The translations under genes were made by a program, and so were the position numbers. The notes under the pieces are model-generated. The model saw only the letters and a list, made by a program, of their open reading frames with translations, searched no databases and was not told the DNA's origin. 64,000 nt of DNA, from NCBI GenBank assembly GCA_023459355.1, contig JAEWUM010000019.1, forward strand, positions 1 to 64,000. Direction: 5' to 3'. The stretch comes from Bacteroidota bacterium (GTDB taxonomy: Bacteria > Bacteroidota > Bacteroidia > Bacteroidales > Paludibacteraceae). This document shows positions 1-7,413 of this stretch, one piece after another; positions within the stretch are counted from its first letter, which is position 1; every line of letters starts with the position of its first letter.

Positions 1-66
1 GTCGCTAAAATTAACACAATGAATATGCTGTCAATCGCCGACGGGTTATCATAACAATGAATACCT

Positions 67-108
67 GTCATCCTGAATGGAGCGAAGCGAAATGAAGGAT
101 CTCATATT
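67..108. repeat. Dispersed GCGAAGCGAA-type intergenic repeat
   Basis: The stretch from GTCATCCTGAA to AAGGATCTCAT carries the core GAGCGAAGCGAA. It resembles the short imperfect palindromes (GTCATCCTGAGCGAAGCGAAGG type) scattered between genes in many bacterial genomes, including Bacteroidetes. It lies just beyond the helicase terminator and has no coding potential. A related element lies at 37905-37928. The rest of positions 1-162 shows nothing recognisable. Confidence 0.5.
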
Positions 109-162
109 TTCAACTCCTGATTCACATATATAAACAAAAAATAAGCAGTTTTGTTTACATAA

Positions 163-192
163 AAGAACAGCTTCCGTGAGGAAGCTGTTCTT
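163..192 (-). terminator. Terminator of the DEAD-box helicase gene
   Basis: A perfect 13-bp stem (163-175 with 180-192, AAGAACAGCTTCC and its complement) closes on a 4-nt loop. Read on the minus strand it is followed by TTTTATG, a short U-tract. It lies 28 nt past the helicase stop codon. Confidence 0.8.
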
Positions 193-219
193 GGTTGCAA
201 TCATATTGTAATTTGTTGA

Positions 220-2055
220 TTATCTTCTGTTTCTCCAGGGTTTATCACTGCTGCCTGAAGTTTTTCTTCTGCTTTCGCTTCTGCGATCGTTGTTGTTGTC
301 CGATCTCCAGCTACTACCGCCTGATTTGCGGTCGTCACCTGTCGAGGATTTTCGTTTGTAACCACTGTCATTGCCGTACGATCTGTCAGTCCTGCGCTTT
401 CCGCTTTCCACTTTCCGCTTTCCGTTTGATTCGGAAAATCCTTTACTTTCCCGGGCAACACCGAGTTCAATATCCTTCTGATCGGCAAAGGCATTGATGA
501 TTTTATCCACCTGATCGGTAAATACATCGAAGAAGGTAAATTTATTGGTGACTTCAATATCGCCGACTGTAATGGTTTTATCTCCGACAATGTCGTTGAT
601 AATGCCTAACAAACGGGAAGGATTGATGCCTTCACGATTTCCTAAATTGATTTTCAGACGCATTTTATCGCCCCTGCGCCCTTTTTTGTCGCCCTTTTCT
701 CCTCTTTCGCCCCGCTCTGAATTTCTTTCCCGTTCGTGATAATTCAGATCTTCAGCATCTTTGTAATAATCAAGAAAACGGTTGAATTCCAGCGAAACGA
801 ATCTTTTTAGCAGTTCAGATTTATCAAGATATTCCAGTTGTTTCATGATTTGGTCCATGTACGGACTAATTTGTTCTTCGTTCACCTCCACCTGCTGCAT
901 TTTATCAATCATGTGAAACAATTGCTTTTTGCAGACTTCGAGTCCGTTCGGAATTTGCTGTTGCTCAAAATTTTTCCTGAGCATCCGTTCGATATCCTTG
1001 ATTTTGAACTTCTCTTTCGAATGAATAATCGAAACAGAAACTCCTTTTTTGTTGGCACGACCGGTACGACCGCTTCTGTGGGTGTATATTTCCACATCGT
1101 CGGGCAGGTTGTAATTGATTACATGGGTAAGATCGCTCACGTCCAATCCACGTGCAGCCACATCGGTAGCAACCAGCAACTGGATGTTCCGGATGCGGAA
1201 TTTTTGCATTACGGTGTCTCGTTGCGCCTGCGATAGATCTCCATGCAGAGCATCGGCATTATAGCCATCTTTCATCAGATGATCGGCTACCTCTTTGGTT
1301 TCCTGTCGGGTACGGCAAAATACAATGCCGTATATGTCCGGATTCAGGTCTACAATCCGTTTCAGTACCAAATAGCGTTGTTTGGCCTGAGAAACATAAT
1401 AGATGTGAGAAACATTGTCGGAGCCTGAATTCTTACTTCCTACCGTAATTTCCTCATGATCTTTCATGTATTTTTTTGCAATGCGGGCGATTTCAGCCGG
1501 CATAGTAGCCGAAAATAATGTGGTACGGCGTGTTTCCGGGGTTTCCTTCAGAATAGTTTCGATATCTTCCTTGAATCCCATGTTCAACATTTCATCGGCT
1601 TCATCGAGCACCAGATAGTTGATGTTTTCAAGCTTTACCTTTCCACGTTCAATCAGGTCGATTAACCTTCCCGGTGTTGCTACGATGATTTGCGGTGTTT
1701 GATCGAGTTGTTTTAGCTGTGTACGAATATCTTCACCTCCGTAAACCGGTACCACACGAGTGTGCAGGTGTTTGGAGAAGTTTTTCAGATCATTGGAAAT
1801 CTGGATACACAATTCGCGGGTAGGAGCGAGGACCAACGCTTGTACCTGTTTGCGGTTGGCATCGATCATATTCAACAGTGGCAGGCCGAAAGCTGCCGTT
1901 TTACCTGTACCTGTTTGCGCCAAAGCGACCAGGTCGGAGTTTTTTTCAAGCATAAAAGGAATTACCTTTTCCTGCACAGGCATGGGGAACTCAAAACCGA
2001 GTTCTCCGATTGCTGAGAGAATTTCTTCTCTCAGGTTCAGTTCTTTAAATGTCAT
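220..2055 (-). CDS. DEAD-box ATP-dependent RNA helicase with DbpA-type RNA-binding domain
   Basis: A 611-residue cytoplasmic helicase that unwinds RNA with ATP, probably in ribosome assembly or mRNA turnover. Visible motifs: AQTGTGKT (46-53), DEAD (151-154), SAT (182-184) and HRSGRTGR (326-333), giving two RecA-like lobes over about 1-350. A charged helical linker follows, then a DbpA-like RNA-binding domain (about 465-530). The tail (531-611) is rich in Arg, Lys, Ser, Gly and Asp, likely disordered and RNA-binding. This is the DeaD/CsdA-like layout of Bacteroidetes; the exact orthologue name is not certain, so no symbol is given. Residues about 544-553 of the tail are encoded by a heptanucleotide repeat that is otherwise intergenic in this window. 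The mRNA seems to have a structured leader of about 150 nt. Confidence 0.93.
   Translation of the reverse strand: MTFKELNLREEILSAIGELGFEFPMPVQEKVIPFMLEKNSDLVALAQTGTGKTAAFGLPLLNMIDANRKQVQALVLAPTRELCIQISNDLKNFSKHLHTRVVPVYGGEDIRTQLKQLDQTPQIIVATPGRLIDLIERGKVKLENINYLVLDEADEMLNMGFKEDIETILKETPETRRTTLFSATMPAEIARIAKKYMKDHEEITVGSKNSGSDNVSHIYYVSQAKQRYLVLKRIVDLNPDIYGIVFCRTRQETKEVADHLMKDGYNADALHGDLSQAQRDTVMQKFRIRNIQLLVATDVAARGLDVSDLTHVINYNLPDDVEIYTHRSGRTGRANKKGVSVSIIHSKEKFKIKDIERMLRKNFEQQQIPNGLEVCKKQLFHMIDKMQQVEVNEEQISPYMDQIMKQLEYLDKSELLKRFVSLEFNRFLDYYKDAEDLNYHERERNSERGERGEKGDKKGRRGDKMRLKINLGNREGINPSRLLGIINDIVGDKTITVGDIEVTNKFTFFDVFTDQVDKIINAFADQKDIELGVARESKGFSESNGKRKVESGKRRTDRSYGNDSGYKRKSSTGDDRKSGGSSWRSDNNNDRRSESRRKTSGSSDKPWRNRR
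399..426. repeat. Intragenic heptanucleotide repeat, four units
   Basis: Four contiguous 7-mers on the plus strand: TTCCGCT, TTCCACT, TTCCGCT, TTCCGTT. They belong to the same family as the intergenic arrays at 48346-48401 and 57369-57389, but here lie inside the helicase gene and encode part of its basic tail. Confidence 0.75.
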
Positions 2056-2067
2056 AATGATGTTTTA

Positions 2068-2122
2068 GTACACGTTTTGAGCAGTCATCCGGCGATAATT
2101 TCATTCGTTTTGAAACGTGTAC
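2068..2122 (-). promoter_or_regulatory. Inverted repeat in the helicase mRNA leader
   Basis: GTACACGTTT (2068-2077) is the exact reverse complement of 2113-2122. A second stem pairs CCCGCAA (2173-2179) with TTGCGGG (2198-2204). Both lie between the promoter box at 2207-2214 and the helicase start at 2055, so the leader can fold. A role in expression control is inferred only. Confidence 0.4.
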
Positions 2123-2206
2123 CCTCTGATTAGCAAGCTGCAATGTTTGATGCAGTGGATTTCGGAATTTTACCCGCAACGCGTGGTTGTTTTATTTTTG
2201 CGGGTG

Positions 2207-2214
2207 CAAAGGTA
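2207..2214 (-). promoter_or_regulatory. Promoter -7 box of the helicase gene
   Basis: On the minus strand this reads TACCTTTG, an exact match to the Bacteroidetes -7 element TAnnTTTG. No clear TTTG -33 box is seen at the usual distance. It abuts the terminator of the upstream gene. Confidence 0.5.
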
Positions 2215-2221
2215 ATGAAAA

Positions 2222-2252
2222 AAGCCGGATAAACAGCATGTTAATCCGGCTT
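2222..2252 (-). terminator. Terminator of the NagB/PIG-L fusion gene
   Basis: AAGCCGGAT (2222-2230) pairs with ATCCGGCTT (2244-2252). On the minus strand the stem is followed by a run of Ts (GGCTTTTTTCATT). It lies 25 nt after the stop codon at 2278. Confidence 0.8.
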
Positions 2253-2277
2253 AATTAAAAATATATTTATAAAACGA

Positions 2278-4260
2278 TTAGAATTTATACTCTACGAAAG
2301 CTTCAATCGCTTCGTAGGATGCCAGTCCTAATTGTTGATATAACGAGGCTGTTGCTCTGTTTCTGTCTTCAGCGCGTTGCCAGAAAAGTCTTTCGTCGTT
2401 ACCCATAAACGGAGCGCTTTCCATCTGAGATTGGTGACGAAGAATTGATTTTCTTTTGTTCAGTAACTGTTCCGGGCTAATTGGCACAGCCATTTCAATG
2501 TGGTCGATTTCCCATTCAGCCCAGGCGCCACGATACATCCAAACGCGGCATTCATCCATGATTCCTTCTTTCTTAAGTTCATCAATGGCGGCCAAAGCTG
2601 CATTTAAACATACTTTGTGCGTGCCGTGCGGGTCGGCAAGGTCACCGGCAACAAAAATCTGATGAGGTTTAACTTTTCTGATTAAGTCCATAACAATCAG
2701 AACATCTTTCTCTGTCAGATTGCCTTTCTTAACAGCGCCTGTTTCATAAAACGGTAAGTCGAGGAAGTGTACATGTTCCGGCTTTAATCCCACGAATCTA
2801 CAGGCAGAACGAGCCTCTTCCCTTCGGATTTGTCCCTTGATGAAAAGAAGATCTTTATAGGTGGAAGATTTAATCTCCTGTTGACTTAACAAAGCATCCA
2901 GCGCTTCATCCAGTTTTGCGTCAACTTCAACTTTGCTTTTATTGTACTTACTCGAAAGACTTTTTATCAGAGAAACATAACGGATAACTTCTTCGTCACC
3001 TACGGCAATATTTCCGGATGTTTGATAAGCTACATGTACTTCATGATTTTGATCCACCAGGCGCTGGAAGGTGCCTCCCATGGAAATTACATCATCATCG
3101 GGGTGTGGACTGAAAACCAATACTCTTTTAGGATACGGCATGGCACGCTCCGGACGATTGGTGTCATCGGCATTGGGTTTACCACCCGGCCATCCGGTAA
3201 TGGTATGTTGCAGATCGTTGAATATCTGTATGTTTACATCGTAAGCAGAGCCGTACTTTACCAACAGTTCATCCAATCCATGTTGATTATAATCTTTATT
3301 GGTAAGTTTCAGAATGGGTTTGCCGGTTTTTTCACAGAGCCAAACAATCGCTCTGCGTGTCAGCTTGTTAGTCCAGTCACACGAACCAACCAGCCACGGA
3401 TGACTGATACGTGTCAGCATCTGAGCGGCGTTTACATCCATCACAACCTTGGCATTCTTGTGGAATTGTAATAAAGAAGCAGGTACATTGTCATCTGCTT
3501 TTTCTTCCACAACTTTCTTAATAATGGCAGCTTTATGTTCACCCCATGCACCTAAGGTGAGCTGACGAGCATCCATGAGGGTGGAAAGACCTATTGTGAA
3601 AGCGTATGATGGGATATCAGAAGTGTTGTTGTAAAATGGTTTTAAATCAGCTCTTGACTGATCGTCGAGTAACATCAGACGCGTTTTTGAACCAATATTA
3701 GACCCTGGTTCGTTGTAAGCCAGATTGCCGATTAAACCAACACTTACCAATACAAAATCCAAACCGCCTTTCTCTGCAATCAGCTTGTCATAAGCATGAC
3801 AAAAAGCATGAATGTTTTTTTCATTTGCGTCAGGAATAAGCGTATGGAAATTATCAGGATTAAAGTCTACTTTCTGAAGCAGATTTTCCTTAATAATTAC
3901 GGTGTTGTTGTGCAGATTCTGTTGTGATAGCGGATAAAACTCAGTTACGTTGAATACAACCACATTGTTGAAACTCAACCCTTCCTCTTTGTGTAGGCGT
4001 ACTAACTCTTCATAAACACTCAGCGGAGAAGAACCTCCGGATAAACCCAGCACGCAGGTTTGATTTTGAGCCTGTTTGTCTTTGATGACAGACGCAATCT
4101 CAGCCGCGATTTGCTTTGATCCTTGTTTCTCATCGTCATAAATTTCTGTGTCAATTTTTTCAAATTGAGTTTGCCTGATTTTATCAATGGCATCCTCCGG
4201 ACAATAATACCGCTCCGGAATTCTTTCCAATGTAATTTTTGAACTTAAATCGAATTGCAT
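2278..4260 (-). CDS. NagB-like isomerase/deaminase fused to a PIG-L/LmbE deacetylase
   Basis: A 660-residue fusion, probably cytoplasmic, in amino-sugar metabolism. Residues about 20-290 form a NagB-type domain with the sugar-phosphate loop LGLSGGSSP (71-79). The usual catalytic Asp of the MDEY motif is replaced (NVTEF, 104-108). The DGHIAFNEPG motif reads GLIGNLAYNEPG (175-186), keeping Glu but losing Asp and His. Residues about 377-655 are a PIG-L/LmbE domain with the zinc motif HPDDD (386-390) and HGTH (545-548), as in N-acetylglucosaminyl deacetylases. Similar fusions occur in Bacteroides, annotated as glucosamine-6-phosphate deaminase. The changed NagB site makes that reaction uncertain, and the deacetylase half may be the active one. 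It lies 8 nt after the kinase gene and is surely co-transcribed with it. Confidence 0.85.
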   Translation of the reverse strand: MQFDLSSKITLERIPERYYCPEDAIDKIRQTQFEKIDTEIYDDEKQGSKQIAAEIASVIKDKQAQNQTCVLGLSGGSSPLSVYEELVRLHKEEGLSFNNVVVFNVTEFYPLSQQNLHNNTVIIKENLLQKVDFNPDNFHTLIPDANEKNIHAFCHAYDKLIAEKGGLDFVLVSVGLIGNLAYNEPGSNIGSKTRLMLLDDQSRADLKPFYNNTSDIPSYAFTIGLSTLMDARQLTLGAWGEHKAAIIKKVVEEKADDNVPASLLQFHKNAKVVMDVNAAQMLTRISHPWLVGSCDWTNKLTRRAIVWLCEKTGKPILKLTNKDYNQHGLDELLVKYGSAYDVNIQIFNDLQHTITGWPGGKPNADDTNRPERAMPYPKRVLVFSPHPDDDVISMGGTFQRLVDQNHEVHVAYQTSGNIAVGDEEVIRYVSLIKSLSSKYNKSKVEVDAKLDEALDALLSQQEIKSSTYKDLLFIKGQIRREEARSACRFVGLKPEHVHFLDLPFYETGAVKKGNLTEKDVLIVMDLIRKVKPHQIFVAGDLADPHGTHKVCLNAALAAIDELKKEGIMDECRVWMYRGAWAEWEIDHIEMAVPISPEQLLNKRKSILRHQSQMESAPFMGNDERLFWQRAEDRNRATASLYQQLGLASYEAIEAFVEYKF

Positions 4261-4268
4261 AATGATTA

Positions 4269-5354
4269 TTATTTATCTTTAGAGCAGTTTTTTACAATCT
4301 GCTGCATAATTTCAAACTTTTTTTCTTGTTGCTCTAACAACCTGAACTGGGCAATTGTTCGCTGCCAGTTGTGTTCCGGATGTTGAATTTTATAATAGGT
4401 ATCTCCATTCAAATAATCAGCAAAAAAACGTACAGTTTGCATATAAGTCAGCATTTTTGCTCCAAGTGCCAGATACTCAAGTTCGGTGTCGGTCAGGAAA
4501 GTTGCTTTCTCCAGGTAACCTTTCGTATATGCTTCGTAAATTGCCAGGTTCACGTCTATATTGTCCAGGTTGGCATCATCTTCAGCACCTGTATTGGCCG
4601 CGGTTCGCATGAAATCACCAAAGTCGGATAAAACGGTACTGATCATCATGGTGTCGAGATCGACTATACAACAAGGCTCATCCTTATCGTTGAAAAGCAG
4701 GTTGTTGATTTTCGTGTCGCAATGGTTGATGCGACCCGGGAGTTTTCCCTCCCTGTATAGTCGCTGTGGCAAACACATTTCATCGGCTCTTTTCAATAGC
4801 TCATCCACCATCCATTGTGTTTTCTCCAATCTTCCTGCCGGATTTTCTTTTACGGCATCTTTCAGTTGCTGTACCCTGAATTCTACATTGTGAAAATCAG
4901 GAATACTGTCGATTAACTGATTTGCAGGAATATCCACGATCATGCAATGGAAATTACCATAGGCTTTTCCGGCCTCGTATGCCAGTTCCGGAGTGATGGC
5001 TTCGTAACTGTGGGTGTTTACAATATTAACGTATATTCTCCAGTAATTACCCTCATCATCTTTGTAAAAAAGCTTGTTATCTTTTGTCTCAATAAGTTGT
5101 AGTACTTTTTGTTCGATATTTGTTTCACCTGCTTCTTTGTATTTTTTTCTCAGGTGATCGGTCACAATACGAATATTGTTTTGCAAGCCCTCAACATCTT
5201 TAAAGATGTTGTGATTAATTCTTTGCAGAAAATACGATTCGTCATTCGGATTTTCTCCTTTCAGTATAAAGGAGTCGTTGATGTGCCCGATTTTAAGGGG
5301 TTTGATGTCGGTAATTTTTGTTTTAAGCTTGAATTGAGTCAGAATTTTTTCCAT
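4269..5354 (-). CDS. APH-family sugar kinase, N-acetylhexosamine kinase-like
   Basis: A 361-residue soluble kinase of the aminoglycoside/choline phosphotransferase fold. The catalytic loop is HCDTKINN (211-218), followed by the metal-binding DLD (232-234) and DFGDF. An N-terminal lobe (about 1-110) carries IGHINDSFIL as the nucleotide loop. Bacteroidetes and bifidobacterial relatives include N-acetylhexosamine 1-kinases (NahK). Its placement directly ahead of the NagB/PIG-L gene supports phosphorylation of an N-acetylated hexosamine as the first step of salvage. Specificity cannot be read from the sequence. A TACCTTTG box lies 48 nt upstream. Confidence 0.75.
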   Translation of the reverse strand: MEKILTQFKLKTKITDIKPLKIGHINDSFILKGENPNDESYFLQRINHNIFKDVEGLQNNIRIVTDHLRKKYKEAGETNIEQKVLQLIETKDNKLFYKDDEGNYWRIYVNIVNTHSYEAITPELAYEAGKAYGNFHCMIVDIPANQLIDSIPDFHNVEFRVQQLKDAVKENPAGRLEKTQWMVDELLKRADEMCLPQRLYREGKLPGRINHCDTKINNLLFNDKDEPCCIVDLDTMMISTVLSDFGDFMRTAANTGAEDDANLDNIDVNLAIYEAYTKGYLEKATFLTDTELEYLALGAKMLTYMQTVRFFADYLNGDTYYKIQHPEHNWQRTIAQFRLLEQQEKKFEIMQQIVKNCSKDK

Positions 5355-5401
5355 TGAGAATGTGTTTTACTGAATAATAAGATGGCGATTTTTTGAATCA
5401 G

Positions 5402-5409
5402 CAAAGGTA
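5402..5409 (-). promoter_or_regulatory. Promoter -7 box of the amino-sugar operon
   Basis: Minus strand TACCTTTG, an exact TAnnTTTG match, 48 nt before the kinase start codon. The -33 element is not obvious. Confidence 0.5.
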
Positions 5410-5558
5410 GTTCAAAATTCTTTTATAACACACTTTTCAGTCTTAATAAATATAAAAATGCACGATCCTGCATATCACTTTCAACAACAAAATGGACTAA
5501 TGATAAAAATATACATACAATTTGTACGTAGCAAACCTTTATAGTCCCTGTTGATAAA

Positions 5559-5654
5559 ATGAATACGGTTATAACAGACGAAGTTATTCCGATGGATGTG
5601 AAAATTCAACTGAAAAAGCTGAATATGAACCTGCAAATAGCACGATTAGACTAA
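5559..5654 (+). other. 31-codon open frame in the 5355-5660 gap, doubtful
   Basis: Between the kinase and the sulfatase lie about 300 AT-rich bases. The only open frame of note runs from ATG 5559 to TAA 5652-5654 and would encode a charged 31-residue peptide (starts MNTVITDEVIPMDVK). No ribosome-binding site stands out and no family is recognised. It could be a gene remnant or chance. Confidence 0.15.
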
Positions 5655-5660
5655 ATTATT

Positions 5661-7184
5661 TTATTTATTGATTTCCAATAATTTATTTAGTTCGTTTGTT
5701 TTTTCTTTTCGAGTTTTTGCCAGATTGTTCCTTTCTCCTTGATCTTCTTTCAGGTTATAAAGTTGCGGGTTCAGATCATTCCCCAGTTCAGTTTTCGTCC
5801 AAAATTCAATGGGTTCATCCTGACTTGGTTCAATATATTTCCATCCATCTTTAACTATCGAAAGGGTACTGTTGAGGTTTTGCTGGATAATAAAAGGTGC
5901 TCCTTTAGTTGTTCTGTTTTTGAGTAACTTGCTTAAATCGCGACTGTCGGGTGCACTTTCTTCCTGCATGCTTACGCCTGTAATTGAAGCAAAAGAGGCA
6001 AAGAAATCAACCTGAGAAATCAGTCCGTTATTTGTTTTCCCTGGATTTTTAATCCCTTTAGGCCAGCGGACAATCATTGGTACTTTCGTGCCGGCTTCGT
6101 AGATACTGTACTTGCCGGCCCTCAGACCAGCTGCCGGTTTGTGGTTCCCCAGCAATTCTTGAGCCTTATCATGATATCCGTCGTCAACGACAGGTCCATT
6201 GTCGCTGGTGACTATAACGATGGTGTTGTCGGCAATTCCAAGGCTATCCAGTACATGCATAATCCTTCCTACACTGAAATCGAACGATAATATGGCATCT
6301 CCGCGATCGCCCATGCCCGATAATCCTTTGAAGCGTGGATGTGGCACCCGTGGCACATGAATGTCGTGTGTGCCGAAATACAAAAAGAAGGGTTTCTGCT
6401 GATTTCTGATGATGAATTCACTTGCTTTATTGGTAATGTTATCTGCTATGTCTTCATCTTTCCACAGGGCTGACTTTCCTCCTTTCATATAACCGATGCG
6501 CGAAATACCATTGATGATTGACTGATCGTGTCCCTGTGATGGGTGTAATTTCAGTAGTTCAGGATTCGTGAGGGCCGTAGGTTCTCCTTCAAAAGGGGTC
6601 GTGTAGCTGACTTCGATCGGATCATCGGGATCAAGGTTGACCACCCTGCCGTTTTCAATATAAACACAGGGAACGCGGTCGCCGGTTGCTGCCATGATGT
6701 ATGAATAATCGAAGCCGATGTCGCTCAGGTTGGGACTTACCAATCCGTTCCAATTTTGTTTTCCACGCTCTCCTCCAAGACCTAAATGCCATTTGCCAAT
6801 GGCGCCAGTCGCATACCCCGACGATTTAAACATATCGGGCATTGTAAATTGTTCCGGACTGATTAACATAGGCGCATCGCCGGCTGCAATGCCGGTTCCT
6901 TCTTTTCTCCAGGGGTACATGCCGGTGAGCATGCCGTAACGGGAAGGAGTACTGGTTGCTGAGGTTGCGTAGCAGTTGACGAACCGGACGCCTTCTTTTG
7001 CCAATCTGTCTGTATTGGGGGTGGAGATCGTAGTTGTACCAAGCCAGCTTAAATCTCCGTATCCGATATCATCGGCCATGATGATGATGACATTGGGTTG
7101 ATTGTCTGTTTGTTTGTCGGGTGTCAGACATGAGGCTAATGCGGCAAAAGCCGGAAATACGCTTGATCTTGTCGAAATTCTCAT
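5661..7184 (-). CDS. Serine-type arylsulfatase family S1, lipoprotein
   Basis: A sulfatase that hydrolyses a sulfate ester, probably on a glycan. I prefer the start at 7184 (507 residues) over the upstream ATG at 7226, because it gives a clean lipoprotein signal ending ALASC (Cys at residue 19). Key features: the metal site MADDIGYGDL near the N-terminus; the formylglycine signature S-T-P-S-R with Ser78 as the residue to be oxidised; GKWHLG; and VTSDNGP for the second metal half-site. Serine-type enzymes need the radical-SAM anaerobic maturase anSME, which is not in this window. The gene is divergent from the HTCS regulator, which suggests membership of the same utilisation locus. The substrate is unknown. 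Confidence 0.88.
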   Translation of the reverse strand: MRISTRSSVFPAFAALASCLTPDKQTDNQPNVIIIMADDIGYGDLSWLGTTTISTPNTDRLAKEGVRFVNCYATSATSTPSRYGMLTGMYPWRKEGTGIAAGDAPMLISPEQFTMPDMFKSSGYATGAIGKWHLGLGGERGKQNWNGLVSPNLSDIGFDYSYIMAATGDRVPCVYIENGRVVNLDPDDPIEVSYTTPFEGEPTALTNPELLKLHPSQGHDQSIINGISRIGYMKGGKSALWKDEDIADNITNKASEFIIRNQQKPFFLYFGTHDIHVPRVPHPRFKGLSGMGDRGDAILSFDFSVGRIMHVLDSLGIADNTIVIVTSDNGPVVDDGYHDKAQELLGNHKPAAGLRAGKYSIYEAGTKVPMIVRWPKGIKNPGKTNNGLISQVDFFASFASITGVSMQEESAPDSRDLSKLLKNRTTKGAPFIIQQNLNSTLSIVKDGWKYIEPSQDEPIEFWTKTELGNDLNPQLYNLKEDQGERNNLAKTRKEKTNELNKLLEINK

Positions 7185-7365
7185 AAGGATATTATAAAAG
7201 GTATTTTTGTAATGATTATAATTCAAAGCAGAGAACGAGACAAAATTATATATTTATTTGTTATAAGCGTCAGGAAGATTCTGCGTTAAATGTTAATCGG
7301 ACAAAAGGAGGGTATATATGGACAAAATTATACCTTATCATTGCAGATTGACAATGAAATATCTG

Positions 7366-7373
7366 TATATTTG
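7366..7373 (+). promoter_or_regulatory. Promoter -7 box of the HTCS gene
   Basis: TATATTTG matches TAnnTTTG exactly, with TTG at 7341-7343 as a possible -33 element. It lies 41 nt before ATG 7414 and downstream of ATG 7318. This supports 7414 as the true start. Confidence 0.5.
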
Positions 7374-7413
7374 TCAAACTTATCGTACTAAATACAGAAT
7401 TAAAACTGAGGTT

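Noticed and set aside
7318..7413. Upstream ATG giving a 32-residue longer HTCS protein
   Set aside because: The extra segment is polar and precedes a clear signal peptide. An exact promoter box lies inside it.
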